DNA from: Flaccisagitta enflata
Taxonomy: Eukaryota > Chaetognatha > Sagittoidea > Aphragmophora
Reading direction: 5' to 3'
Assembly: GCA_965153355.1 (NCBI GenBank)
Contig: OZ231128.1
Location: 38,626,001-38,690,000 of the forward strand
Length of the DNA: 64,000 bases
The translations under genes and the position numbers were made by a program. Under the pieces are notes generated by a model. That model saw only the letters and a program-made list of their open reading frames with translations, had not been told where the DNA came from and did no database searches. Below, piece after piece: positions 35,651 to 47,160 of this stretch. The first letter of the stretch is position 1, and each line of letters starts with the position of its first letter.

Positions 35651-35942
35651 CAGGGGTGTATATAGTTGAGCGGCTTTTGATTTTATTCCCCCCCCCTGCC
35701 TTTGATTTTCTTCCCCGCGACGCGTCGCGTCGCGTTACAAAATCATTGATTTTCTTCCCCTCAAAGCTATAAAACAATATTCTAGGTTTAAATAGTGTTA
35801 AATTGTGTTGTAGTAATTGTATTTTACCTTTTGGTACTACCAAAAGTGTTAGATCTTCAAAAAAATTTTTTTTCCCATCTCCAAACCTTTTGATTTTATT
35901 CCCCCCCCCCGGGGGGGGAATACTCAACTTTATACACCCCTG
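35651..35942. mobile_element. hAT-like non-autonomous element
   Basis: Ends CAGGGGTGTATATAGTTGAG and CTCAACTTTATACACCCCTG are inverted repeats. Inside are two (C)n-(G)n and TTTGATTTTATTCCCC blocks, also inverted. The body matches 20127-20420 and, inverted, 53772-54017. No clean 8-base flank duplication is visible. Confidence 0.75.
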
Positions 35943-36000
35943 AATTATATGGGACATTTATCAGGTAGTAGGTGTGTGCGTGCACGTGTGTGTAAGGTTA

Positions 36001-36118
<118 letters not shown>

Positions 36119-36412
36119 CCTATGGATACACTGAAAGAGGGACAGAAAAATTCAATCTGAGAAAAAATATAAACAAAATAGGCTACAGAAACCTATAGCA
36201 TGCGACTCGTCTGCTTCTCCCGGACACAAGTATCAATAGATTAACTAGGAAGACAGGCATAACACAATTCCCAACTTTGTTTTGACGCTTTTCCCATTTT
36301 CTTTTGTTTCCAAGTCTTCCTGCCTCTTTTTTTTTCTTTTTTCTTTTTTGCTGTTCTTTTTGTCTTCTTCATCGTTCTCTATCATGTTGTAATTCTTGAT
36401 CTAGTTCTAGTC

Positions 36413-36450
36413 ATTATTGTTGTTGTTGTTGTTGTTGTTGCTGTTGTTGC

Positions 36451-36497
<47 letters not shown>

Positions 36498-36533
36498 TTG
36501 TTGTTGTCGTCGTCGTTTTCGTTTTCGTTTTCG

Positions 36534-36584
<51 letters not shown>

Positions 36585-36612
36585 TTGTTTTTGTTTTGGT
36601 TGTTGTTGTTAT
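36413..36612 (+). repeat. (GTT)n microsatellite
   Basis: GTT with GTC, GCT and GTTTTC variants. C/T-rich sequence continues to the acceptor at 36772. Confidence 0.95.
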
Positions 36613-36772
36613 TTTTCTTTTTCTTTTTTGTTTTCTTCTTCTCCTTCTTTTTTCTTTATCTTTCTTTTTCCTTCTCTCTTTCTTCTTCCGCTGTTTCTTT
36701 GTCAACTCTTTCGACTCTTCCTCCCCATCGTCCTCTTTTTTTGGCTGATTTTCCTTTTGCCAATTTCATCAG

Positions 36773-36930
36773 TTACTTTTGACTACGAAAGTGTGAAAGT
36801 TAACAAGGATTCTGATTACTTCCTTCTTGAGTTCAGACGACAATGGTCACTGGGAATATCAATCAGACCAAAGAAGAAAAAAAAGTTTCAACGTCAAGAA
36901 GATGTTGAAAGTCTAACAGTCGATGTCTAA
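36773..36930 (+). CDS. Terminal exon, basic C-terminus (possibly gene 3)
   Basis: Acceptor TTGCCAATTTCATCAG|TT after a long C/T-rich stretch, entering in phase 1, open to TAA at 36928-36930. It encodes TFDYESVKVNKDSDYFLLEF, RRQWSLGISIRPKKKKKFQR and QEDVESLTVDV, then stop. The mix of aromatic, charged and basic residues is unlike the repeat-derived frames. The phase suits gene 3, but about 6.9 kb and two oppositely oriented CNBD exons lie between, so it could belong to another gene. No polyadenylation signal was identified. Confidence 0.55.
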
Positions 36931-37305
36931 CAGCAACGTCTCCTGCTTTGGAATCCTAATTGCATACATGCAACCCCAAAAATTGGTCGGTCGGTCGGAC
37001 TATCGATCAGTCAGTCTGACATCCTGTCTGTTCGTTCAGAAACGCGACTTGGCAGTCGGTCTGTCGGCCTGTTGATCTGTCGGTCCGTCTCTCTTTCTGT
37101 TCGGCTGTTCGCAAACACATTTATCGACTGCTCGCGTATTTTAAAGAACTATTCCTGCCCAACTGCATGTGAATGTTCGTTATTGTGAGTGAAGTAGGGC
37201 CTGGGGATGACTTGTAATGAGTTTTTAATATCTAATTAATACTATGGGCATCATTGAGAGGCAACAAGTTTACCAACGTAGGGTTCGTGTTAGCAAAATT
37301 CTACT

Positions 37306-37445
37306 TTATTAGGTGCGCCAAAGCACCTCTATAACAGGCTTTGTCGGTCGGTTGGTCCATTGGTCGGTCAGTCGTTCGGTTGGTTGGGTAACGCATTCGT
37401 TTGACGATCCACACGGCGCACCTTATTGGCCTACTTGGTCCTGTT
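37306..37445 (+). mobile_element. HE element, complete, GGTGCGCC class
   Basis: Head AGGTGCGCCAAAGCACCT, CTATAACAGG, GGTC/GGTT units, GGGTAACGCATTCG body, tail GGCGCACCT (exact complement of AGGTGCGCC), GGCCTACTTGG hairpin. It is a sister of 25474-25613; the one changed head base is matched by the complementary change in the tail. Confidence 0.92.
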
Positions 37446-37586
37446 ACTACAGATACACCTTCTTATGAATCCTCTCTCAATCCTCGTTTCGCGTTGCGTT
37501 GTCCATGATTCAAGAAAAGCAAAAAAGCTTCTTTGGGTACCTAATTCAGGAGTTGTCAAGCGTAGGTTGATAGGAAACGGAAACAA

Positions 37587-37699
<113 letters not shown>

Positions 37700-37887
37700 C
37701 TAATTATTCAGAGCTTTGGCCTTTGGGTATGTATAGTTTTTTCACTCAAGCTGACCAAAACATCAACACTTCTCCAGACCCTGAAGAGAAAGAAATAGTT
37801 ATCTCAAATTCGGCAATCCACCAAAAGAGCTATCCCGACACATGCAACGATGAGAAATTTATCACTTAAAGTGAATTTCATGTTCAC

Positions 37888-37988
37888 TCATAGCCTTGTC
37901 CCATCGGCTTTCAGAAAAACTAAAGCGTGAGGTTCTTTGTGGGACTGTAGGAGACCTACTTTGTACTGGCTGTATTGCTCCCAACGTA
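37888..37988 (-). CDS. Possible terminal exon (frame uncertain)
   Basis: Acceptor GCTACCAATTACAG|TA follows a T-rich tract on the minus strand. Entered in phase 1 it reads RWEQYSQYKVGLLQSHKEPH and ALVFLKADGTRL, then TGA. Entered one base later it reads TLGAIQPVQSRSPTVPQRTS and RFSFSESRWDKAMSEHEIHF, and runs to a stop near 37864. Both are plausible protein. The first would be terminal; the second could end at ATGA|GTGAAC. Family unknown. Confidence 0.35.
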
Positions 37989-38198
37989 CTGTAATTGGTA
38001 GCGAAATAAAGAAAAAAAATGCAGATACGACATGAAAGACCAAACAACTATCTAGGAAAAAAGTTTGGAAGCGCCTTCTACTCAGCAAATCTTAGATATC
38101 AGAAAAACTAGATAATCTATAAAAAAATGATTAATCTACATTTATAAAAAAATATTTGATTAGTCAATCTGGTTTTTGAAAATAGCTAAAATCAAGAA

Positions 38199-38510
38199 AA
38201 CAAGGCCAAATAGGCCAATATGTATGCCAGGTGGAATGTCGAATGTATGAAAAGTGGAACAATATCCCTCACTATACCCAAACTGAAATAAATGGAAGAG
38301 GGCCTTGTGAACCCTCACTGACTAGTTAATACGCGCTCCACTCCTAGTTTTCCATAAAATAAAATATGAAAGACATTTTTTCTCAATCTAAGCTAAAAGC
38401 AAACTGCTTACCAAAAATAGTTAAGGCAATGATTGTTACTTTTAAACCAAAATTCACCAACTGACCAATCAGCCGATTGACAGACAGATGAAGCCTTTTA
38501 TTCTTGAAGC
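38199..38510 (-). mobile_element. Decayed HE element
   Basis: AACAAGGCCAAATAGGCCAA at the left is a tail of the GGCCTACTTGGCC type; GACCAATCAGCCGATTGACA with GACAGATGAAGCC at the right is a mutated head region. No head hairpin survives. Confidence 0.45.
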
Positions 38511-38889
38511 CTTTTGTTGATATGTGTTCTCATAGATATCAATATCTATGTCAATTCTTAATGAAGATATCCAAACTTCTAGATGAGCTAGAGACTTTTA
38601 TTTATTTGAAAAATGTATTCATCTCTATCATTGAACACAATCGGGCGCAAGCAAACTACATAGTTAATATCTCTTTCACTTTTCCATGGCACAGCAAAAA
38701 ATTTTTGAAAAAGAAAAAATGAAATGAAGTATCATTACTACTTCTGTAATGATTTTGTTACTTTGTTATCAATAAATCTAATCATTCCAAACTTCTTTCC
38801 TAGATAGTAGCATCTGAAAAAAGAGCGACAGAGACGGAGACAAATGGGGAGACAAAGATAGTCCTCTTTTTTTTTTCTCCTCAGTTGTA

Positions 38890-39012
38890 TCAGTTGCCAT
38901 GATCAGCTGCTGCAGCTGCAAAAGCAGCCGAGGATGACGGCGCTTCATTTTCTTCTTCCTTCTCTCGTTCATCTTCACTCTTCTTTTCTTCCCAATTTTT
39001 TCCTTTTTCTGT
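38890..39012 (-). CDS. Terminal exon, Glu/Lys-rich with Ala/Ser end
   Basis: Acceptor CTCAAAAATTTTCAG|ACA (phase 0) on the minus strand, open to TGA at 38890-38892. It encodes TEKGKNWEEKKSEDEREKEE, ENEAPSSSAAF and AAAAADHGN. The highly charged helix-like part followed by a small Ala/Ser tail looks like an ordinary acidic C-terminus. Upstream exons (higher coordinates) were not identified. Confidence is limited because Glu/Lys-rich frames arise easily from purine-rich DNA. Confidence 0.4.
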   Translation of the reverse strand, partial: TEKGKNWEEKKSEDEREKEEENEAPSSSAAFAAAAADHGN

Positions 39013-39439
39013 CTGAAAATTTTTGAGACGACAGCTACAAAAATGCATATGTCCTGTCATCCAGCGTATCTTAAGAAAATTTTTCCCTCTTTGCTTTTCA
39101 TTTTTAACTATCTGGCTCACTTGTGATTTTAGAGGGACGGTTTTGGCTTTTTTTAAGATCGTTATCTCATTAAAGAGCGCGAAATTCAGTGGTATGATGA
39201 AATTCTTTGGCCTGGAAAACAGCCTAGTTTAGTTTTTGTCGTTTAAAAGCGATGGTCATACAGGCAAAAATGGGCTTTATTTCATCTTGCGCATTTAGTT
39301 TTCCTTCTAGTTTTTTTTTTCTTTTCTTTTTTTGGTTTCTATTAACTTTTGAAAATTAAGGTATCTGTGACATTTCATCTCTTCTTGCAAAAAGAAAAAA
39401 AAAAAAGAAGAAAAAAAAATCTTGACTGAATCTCATATA

Positions 39440-39944
39440 CAGTAGATGTCATCTACACTTGGAAATACGGGGGAGCTCATAACCCGAGTATCAGTATAGT
39501 AGGGGGACCGATATTTTGCTGGTGTAATAGTTAGACCCCAAGGGGTTGACGATGGGGTATGGCATCCCCATACGGCTTACCTTAGGAAAAAAACTTTTAG
39601 TATAAAACTCTATGTTCAATCACTTTGTTTGCAGAATTTCAGCTTCATATATTTGCTGAAATTGCAAAACCAGTTTGGGATTTGAACCTGGAACTTTTAA
39701 ACAAACCAATCTTGATAGATCTGAAGTCAAGCAAGTTAACCACGTGATCAATTCCAACAACTGTTGGTGGTGAGCGAATTTGATTTGGTATATTCAAGAG
39801 AATATTCTCTTCACAGAGCTGCCATACCCCATCATCAACCCTATAGGACACGAGCATTATACACACACAGTTTCATTTCATTTGCACAAATGGTATCTAG
39901 GATATGAGTACCCGCATATTTCCAATTATAGACGACATCTACTG
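39440..39944. mobile_element. Inverted-repeat element with tRNA-like core, copy 2 (intact ends)
   Basis: Ends CAGTAGATGTCATCTACACT and the inverse AGACGACATCTACTG, with TA directly outside each end (39438-39439, 39945-39946). It has the same internal blocks as copy 1 in the opposite orientation (GATGGGGTATGGCATCCCC, TTACCTTAGG). Confidence 0.85.
39668..39765 (-). ncRNA. tRNA-like sequence inside copy 2 (degenerate)
   Basis: On the minus strand: GATCACGTGGTTAACTTG, CTTGACTTCAGATCTATCAA with a CTTGA/TCAAG stem, long variable region, B box GGTTCAAATCCC. It matches copy 1, so the tRNA-like core belongs to the element family. Confidence 0.5.
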
Positions 39945-40205
39945 TAGCTATATAGGTATACACATACGCACCAAATTACTGAAGGCGCAGTCATTGCTGG
40001 TTGCAATGTGTCGTAATATCGCGCAGTAAATCTGAAAAAAAAATCAATTTCATGGAATACATGTTACCTTCGTGTCGCGATTGTTTCATCCCTTTGTTTT
40101 CTCCCTGTCATTCTATCTTCTTTTGTTCCACATTGCTGCGCCCGCCGCTTTTTTGTTGCCATTATCTCCTCTCCTCTACCTCCTCTACCTCCTCTACCTC
40201 CTCTA

Positions 40206-40323
<118 letters not shown>

Positions 40324-40473
40324 TCCTTCTCTCTTCCTCCCTCTTTTCTTCCTCCTCCATTTTTAGCTTCTTTCCTCTGAAATTCGTTGTGTCTTTTCAC
40401 TGCCGCTTCCTCTCTTTCGCCCCTTCCTCTTCCTCCTCAATCATCCCCTTCTCTCCATTAACCTTCTTCTCAG

Positions 40474-40625
40474 TCGTACTTTCCTCGTTTCATTCCTCCT
40501 CTTCCTCCTCCTCTTCTTCTTCCTCCTCCTTCTCTTCCTCCTCCGCCTCCTTTCATTACCATTGACGCCTTCTTGCCGCTTCTGGCTGAAGTCACTGCGC
40601 CAAGTCCGTTGAGGAATGAAAAGGC
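40474..40625 (+). CDS. Proline-rich penultimate exon (gene 4)
   Basis: Acceptor AACCTTCTTCTCAG|TCG (phase 0) and donor AAAAGGC|GTAATT (phase 2, moderate), matching the phase-2 terminal exon at 40987. It encodes SYFPRFIPPLPPPLLLPPPS, LPPPPPFITIDAFLPLLAEV and TAPSPLRNEKA. PPLPPP-type runs could bind SH3, WW or EVH1 domains. The sequence is C/T-rich, so the Pro/Leu run by itself is weak evidence; the phase-matched join and the ordinary sequence after it are the support. Confidence 0.42.
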
Positions 40626-40986
40626 GTAATTCTCATCTTAGTCGTCGTCCTCGTCTTCGTCATCACCGTCATCGTCGTCATCGTCACGTCTCTCTTGTCA
40701 TCTTCATCATCTTCGTCCTCATTTTGCATCGTCGTTTTCCTCCGCCGTCTCCTACGAAGTCGTTGTGATTTCGTCTTTGTCATCCATGTCATTGTCGTTA
40801 TCGTTATCGTTATCGTCTTCATCATCGTCCTCATTATCCTTATCATGATCATCATCATCATCACCGTTGCTCGCGTTTTTAACAAATCTTCGTTTTTCTT
40901 ATCATCGCGTGGATGCGACGTCGCGACGATGATCGGATTACGCTAATCTTATTTCGCGTGTTCATTAACTCAAATCTCATTTTCAG

Positions 40987-41056
40987 CGAAACGTCCTTAG
41001 CACCTTTTATCATGCGGAAGCGGAACAGTGCATCGCTTTCTTTTCGTACCGTTTAG
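40987..41056 (+). CDS. Terminal exon (gene 4)
   Basis: Acceptor TCTCATTTTCAG|C (phase 2), open to TAG at 41054-41056. Joined to 40474-40625 it reads ...PLRNEKAETSLAPFIMRKRN and SASLSFRTV, stop. RKRNSAS is a basophilic kinase-like site. A strong acceptor and a clean stop make this a fair terminal exon. No family recognised. Confidence 0.45.
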
Positions 41057-41176
41057 AAAAAAAGAAACAGAAAACAAAACATATTTTCAAGGAACCATAA
41101 ATCGCACCATGTTTCGTTGACTTCAATCAACGAATCATATGAGGATTACTTATTTAAATAATCATTTAAATACCAG

Positions 41177-41248
41177 CGGTTGAACGGCAACACTAATTGG
41201 TGGAAAGAGGCAATTGACCAATTGAATGATGATTGGAGAAATAATCTC
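41177..41248 (+). CDS. Candidate exon or exon relic
   Basis: AATACCAG|CGG to CTC|GTAAGT, phase 0 on both sides, encoding RLNGNTNWWKEAIDQLNDDW and RNNL. The frame stays open past the donor (VSQYLGVGSDAKLTNRAYKL and onward to about 41340), so an unspliced reading is equally possible. The acceptor has little pyrimidine. Either a real exon or a fossil; function unknown. Confidence 0.28.
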
Positions 41249-41342
41249 GTAAGTCAATATTTAGGTGTGGGCAGTGATGCGAAGCTAACAAATCGCGCGT
41301 ACAAGCTGAGCAAAGCGTTACTGGGTACTTTTCAACAGGCAT

Positions 41343-42055
41343 CGCGACCATGGTCGCGTGAGGGTGGGCAGGGGCCAGACATGCTTTTTCTTCTTTCCCT
41401 CCGAGTAGCTTTTATTATCCCTTGAGATCTTCCGACTTGTCTACTCCAGTGAAATGGGCAAAGGTTAGTTACATGTTCTACATGTATTGTTCTTTGTCTT
41501 GTCTTCTTTGGCTTTGGCTTCGTCTTTGTCCTTGTCTTCCCCTCAACTTGAGCGACGAGATTATACAGAGACAAATAATGACTTTCCATATCTCAAAAGC
41601 AATGTGAGGAGATGATTTACATATTGCAGTAGCAAGGTTTCTCCTAGAATTTGAAATAATTTGATGTCGTTTCAGATTTACAACACCCAACTTCATTGTG
41701 TGTTGCTTCTTGGAATATCTTTTAAAAAAATCCATGATTGCTAAGATCGGTTTAATTGCGTCACGCTAAAGAACGTTTATGAGGATTGTTCTGAGTCTCA
41801 ACTTCATACTTCAATTCAAATGCAAACCATGCCCAGTACCTTGTAAAATCCGCAGCCGAGAAAATGTCTAGTAACTTCCGGATTACCTTCCGGGGGCATT
41901 TTAGGATGGCGGGGGACTATCCCGCCTAGAAATTATAGGCGTAAGCTGCAGATTGAAGGCTGACGACGCTGAATCAGTACCAGAAGTTGAAGGGAATAAA
42001 GACAGTGAGCTTGTGAATGGGGGTTGAAGTATAACCAAGTTCCCTAATTTTTTTT
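41343..42055 (+). repeat. Dispersed repeat, copy B, with a palindromic left edge
   Basis: Opens with CGCGACCATGGTCGCG (a perfect 16-base palindrome) and GGGTGGGCAGGGGCC, the reverse of an HE tail. It then follows 810-1490 throughout, ending GGGTTGAAGTATAACC. Confidence 0.7.
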
Positions 42056-42089
42056 TCTCTATCTTTTTCTTCACTTTCTCTTTTTTGGG

Positions 42090-42185
42090 CAGCGGCCTCG
42101 AAGGGGATGAAATCCTGTAGAACACAGGGGGACTTTCATTCGTCCATCCGTCTGTCATTCCCTTCGTCCCCCCCACACAATGGGC
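42090..42185. mobile_element. HE-related end: GGGCAGCGGCC / AAGTCC hairpin
   Basis: GGGCAGCGGCCTCGAAGGGG, then ATCCTGTAGAACACAGGGGG and ACTTTCATTCGTCC with GTCC-type units. The same arrangement, inverted with better conservation, is at 52005-52085 (GGACGAAGTCC and GGGGGACTTTCGTCC). Confidence 0.5.
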
Positions 42186-42649
42186 CGTAACCCGGAAACT
42201 ATCAATGTGTCTTAAAATGTCATGTTATGTCGAAAAAAACATTTTTCCAGTTTTCTTCAAACGTTAGCTAACGTTAGATAGATACCACTAAAGTGACTAC
42301 CTCAAGGCATTCAAAAATAAAATAGGCATGTCACTAGGTGTGGACGATGTGTGCCAAACTCTAACGTTAGCGGGAAAAAAGAGAAATAGACATTACTGCA
42401 ATATGCAAATTAACCGACTTAATCGAAAGAAAAAAGAGAGCGAACAGATTCCTAAACATCTTTTCTTGACTCCAGTCAATCGATGCCTTTGTTTGTTGTC
42501 ACGTAACCTTGGTTACGCCATTCAGAGACTCGTTTCAGTGCTGGTTCGTGCATTATGTGTAGTAGGACTATGACAGTATTCATTATGCAACGTTACAACT
42601 GTGCTTGCCATAAACGTTTTGGTCGGCGATAATGCAGGGAAGCAAATTC

Positions 42650-43010
<361 letters not shown>

Positions 43011-43319
43011 CAACAGGAATCGCTAACCAACTCCACACGAAGTCAGCGGCGCCCTCGCAATACTCTGAGAGTCTTCAATATTCCATTTTCCCAGGCGCGG
43101 TTTGTTTGATCGTTTTGCGTTTGTTCGTCTGTCCGTTTGTTTTTTTGTTTTTTTTTCGTTTGTTTGTTCATTTGATTGTTTGTTCGTTAGATCGTTGAAT
43201 TGGAAGCACACTCACTTTGTCTAGTCAGTCAGCCCATATTGGGAAATCGAATGGGCATTGTCATCCTTCAATTAGGGCGTGTTTCTGCTGCGACCAAAAA
43301 CGCGTTTGTTTCTGTTGAA

Positions 43320-43470
43320 CACATATGCAAGAATTTCAACTCTCCTATGAGGGAGTAAGTGAAGTGAGTGAATGAGCCCGTAAACGGAGCGAGCGTAGGA
43401 AGGCGGAGCGCTGCATAGCAAATGAGCGGAGTGAGTGGTGCGAGCGAACAAACATAGCAAGCGACCGAGT
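43320..43470 (+). repeat. Degenerate GAGCGNAGTGAG repeats
   Basis: Imperfect units such as GTGAGTGAATGAGC, GGAGCGAGCG, GAGCGGAGTGAGTGG. Probably the inside of another minisatellite-bearing element. Confidence 0.4.
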
Positions 43471-43834
43471 AGCCTGTTAAAAACGCGATTGACTGTGAGT
43501 AGAAACGCCCCCTTAGTCATCACATAAGTCTTTAAACAATTCCCAAGTTGGAATTTCCAATGTTGACGATTCGATGCTTGTACTATACATATGTTTACTG
43601 TCATTGTCGTTGCTTCGGGAGCACAAATTAGGCATAAAATCAATGTCACATTCGAGTATCGACTACATAAAAGATCAGAGGAAAATGAGAGGACGCTATG
43701 GTGGATGCTTTACAAAGCTAAGTGACCTACGTCTTTCTTATGCAAATCAACAGCGGTCCTTCCCAAAAAGAAACAAATCTGCGTAGAAAAAAGTTAACGT
43801 CAACAACCACAATAACAACAACAAAACAACCACA

Positions 43835-44839
43835 TACAATATCCACGCGCTTTTTTCGCTGAAAACAACTGTGGATCATTTTAATAAAAATGGTTCAAAT
43901 GTATATGCAGTTTTCCTTGACTGTACAAAAGCGTTTGACCGCATTTCTCACTACGGCTTATTCTCCAAATTGATGGCAAGAGCTATTCCACTTTGTATCT
44001 TGATGTGCCTCATTTACTGGTACATGAACATGAGTTGTAAAGTGAAGTGGGAAAACGAAAAAAGTAGAAGTTTCAAGGTTCCACTTGGCATAAAGCAGGG
44101 TGGTATAAATTCTCCTGAATTCTTTGGCTGCTACATAGACGATGTTGCTTCCCTTCTACGAGCGGCCCACTTGGGCTGTTATGTATTTGCAATCTTCCTT
44201 GCAATGATCCTCTTTGCTGATGATCTGTGCTTGTTAGCGCCAACACGGAATGCGCTAAACAAAATGATACAAATTTGCGCTGATTATTGTAAAGAGTATG
44301 GACTTAATTTCAACCCAAAAAAGTCAAAAGTCGTCGTATTTTCAAAAAGTGTTGTTGACCACACAAAGCTTGGTCCAATCATGCTCAATGGTAGCAAAAT
44401 TGAATATGTCGACAGTGTCTCATACCTTGGAACAACAATCGAAAACAACAAAGGTATATCCTTTTCATCTCTCAACGATCTGTCCAAATTCTATCGCGCA
44501 TCGAATTCCATACTGAGAGCCGTCAACAAACCAAGCGAGGAAATTCTTATACACCTTTTATACTCGTGTTGCATACCGATCCTTACATATGCCTCGGCTG
44601 TTAAGGTCTTCTCATATCGTCAGATGCAGGACTGTACAACAGCCACCAATGATGCTCTCCGCTTAGTTTTTGGATACAATAGATGGGAGAGTGTAAGATC
44701 CCTACGTGAATCTTTCGGTTACAAATCATTAGTTGAACTTTTTAATGTATCAAAAAACAAATTTGATGCGTCGCTATTGTCTCACCGCAATCCTGTGATT
44801 TCTCATCTTGCTCGCCATATTGAATTTGAGTCCGACTAA
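43835..44839 (+). pseudogene. Non-LTR retrotransposon reverse transcriptase, 5'-truncated
   Basis: An open frame with reverse-transcriptase motifs and no domains before them. Counting from GTG at 43871: LDCTKAFD at 16-23 (first catalytic Asp, motif A); GIKQGGINSPEF at 73-84 (the usual RQG...SP block); FADD at 115-118 (catalytic Asp pair, F for the usual Y); EYVDSVSYLGTTI near 177-189 (thumb). The typical C-terminal LRLVFGYNRWESVRSLRESF follows, ending at TAA 44839. The endonuclease domain, the first RT blocks and ORF1 are missing: the sequence upstream of 43835 is CAA-rich and unrelated. Truncation at the 5' end is normal for target-primed retrotransposition. The remaining frame has no stops, so the insertion may be young. 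Clade assignment within CR1/Jockey-like groups is not possible by eye. Confidence 0.9.
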
Positions 44840-45246
<407 letters not shown>

Positions 45247-45504
45247 AGCGTTCATATTTCCCCCTTTTTGATACAGGTTGTCATTACTCATTAGTCTCGT
45301 TGCAACCCTTTATGGTAAGATGTTTAAAAACGACATACTAAGCAGCATGCATAAACTTTATACCCAAATTGAAAGTTTCGAAAGTTTTACATGAATGGCA
45401 TTATAGTCAGACTTTGTTTAAGTGTTAGTTAGTTCGTCTGTTTGTTTGTTCATTCTTCCTTTCTTTTTTCCCTCTTTTATTTTTTTTTCTTTCCTTTTTT
45501 TCCT

Positions 45505-45703
45505 TTTTTAGTCGCGTAAACGCGACCTTATAACCCGCTATGTCCGTTGATCGATAAGTCCATTGGTCCGTCCGCGATAGTTTTTTTGGCATAACGGGCG
45601 GTTTTTGGGTTACTGCTCCTGCCCAAATGCTTGAGTCAGCCTTTTTTATCACTGCCCCTGCCCACCCGCACGCGACTTTGGTAGCCGTGTATCCGGCCTT
45701 GTT
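45505..45703 (+). mobile_element. HE element, complete, GTCGCGT class
   Basis: Head TTTTTAGTCGCGTAAACGCG with stem GTCGCGT/ACGCGAC, TTATAACCCGC, GTCC units, CCTGCCCA twice, tail ACGCGACT (complement of AGTCGCGT), GTGTATCCGGCC, TTGTT. Confidence 0.9.
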
Positions 45704-45754
45704 TTGGTTAAAAACAGGGCAGATTCACTCTTTTTGGGCGTAAAACCTAAGAAA

Positions 45755-46037
45755 GATCAATAATTCACACTCGACTGATTCGCGAAGTGAAATCCTGGGC
45801 TTAAATCCATCCTTAAATGGATATCCCTTGATTTAGAGCTTACATATAAGAATTATTCATAGCGACAAGCAACTTAAAAGCTAAAATCGATAGATTTCAA
45901 CTCAAGGATTTTCATTCGAAAGAAATACTACTTCGCGATTTACAATTAAACAAAGTAAGTGTGAATTGCGACCGTCACCTGCTAGAAAAGAAGGCCGGAT
46001 ACATGGGCCAAGAGAGTGTGCTGGCGTTATTAATTTG

Positions 46038-46091
<54 letters not shown>

Positions 46092-46100
46092 GAGGAGTTG
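45755..46100. repeat. Imperfect inverted repeat, HE tail relic and (AG)n
   Basis: AATTCACACTCG...TTCGCGAAGTGAAATCC near 45760 and GGATTTTCATT...CTTCGCGATTTA...TGTGAATTG near 45905-45967 are loosely inverted. GGCCGGATACATGGGCC at 45993 is a reversed HE tail. (AG)n spans 46041-46083. Confidence 0.5.
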
Positions 46101-47160
46101 TGAGTGCGTGCGTGAATGTGCGTGTACATGCATGCGTACGTGCGTGCATGCATGCGTGCATGTGTGTATGAAACCCACTGGTGCACTCAATTTGTTACCA
46201 GCATTCACAACTTTCTGCTAAAACATTTCAAAGTTCAAATGGACTTCAGTTAACTCAATATCTCATTTTTTTGGAAAAAACGCAAAAAATGCAAATAAAT
46301 AAAAAAAGATTAAAAAAATCATAACTTGAAAACTAATCATCGTACAGACCTCTGGTTGGCGCCATTTGAAAGAAAAAAAAATAGCTCTTTCTAAGTTATA
46401 AATTTCATGTGTAGTCCCATTTCACCCAAAAAATGCATCAACTTCCTAAAATGCCTCAAAAATATATTGGAAATATTTTTTCTCGGCCGAACTCAACAAG
46501 TCGGAGAATCTTCAAAACTTCAACTTTTCCAAAAAATAAGGGTTGTTGCGACGTTTTTACCTTAATAGGTGTTATGATAAGGAGTGAAATGAGAAGAAAC
46601 ATGAATTCTTTGACCCATTCCGAGCTCTGTCAGATCTATTCCATGCCCTCTCAGACCTATCCCAAGCTCAATGCGACCTAATCATACATGAATAGCGAAT
46701 AGTAAATAATGATTAGTTCTCGTACGATTTTAAACATTTCCTGCAATCACGCAAGCATGACGGACTGACCAACCAACCGACCAACCAACCAACCAACCAA
46801 CGGACAAAACCTCTTATAGTCTTTAAATCCTTAAATCAGTCAAATACGGTCAACACAGCAAACAACTTGAGACCATTTGCATATTGTTATCTAATGAAAG
46901 TCATATAAGGAAGAGAAACGAGTCATAAACTGTGATAGAAATTTCCTTGATAAAAAAGATGATACTGTCTTATCGCAAAAACAGACAACATAACACCTGG
47001 AATGATGATTTAACTAGTAAGTATTGACTACATTGTAATCATCATAAAAAGTTTGATAATGGCCAAGGCAGCAGACAAATAACAAAATTCAAATCTGGAG
47101 GCGGGAGGGACGTTGACCGGAGACCAGCCAATAAAGGAATTGGGAGTGATATCAAAGTGT
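46100..47160. other. No gene recognised
   Basis: AT-rich. Contains an HE head relic on the minus strand at about 46755-46825 (GGTTGG run and CTATAAGAGG) and a GAGAGGGC-type short repeat near 46640. The open frame 46433-46680 has no splice support and lies in the same kind of sequence as the foldbacks. Confidence 0.4.

Noticed and set aside
46433-46681. 82-codon open frame MHQLPKMPQK...
   Set aside because: Lies in AT-rich repeat-like sequence, ends in GAGAGGGC-type units, and has no splice or promoter support.
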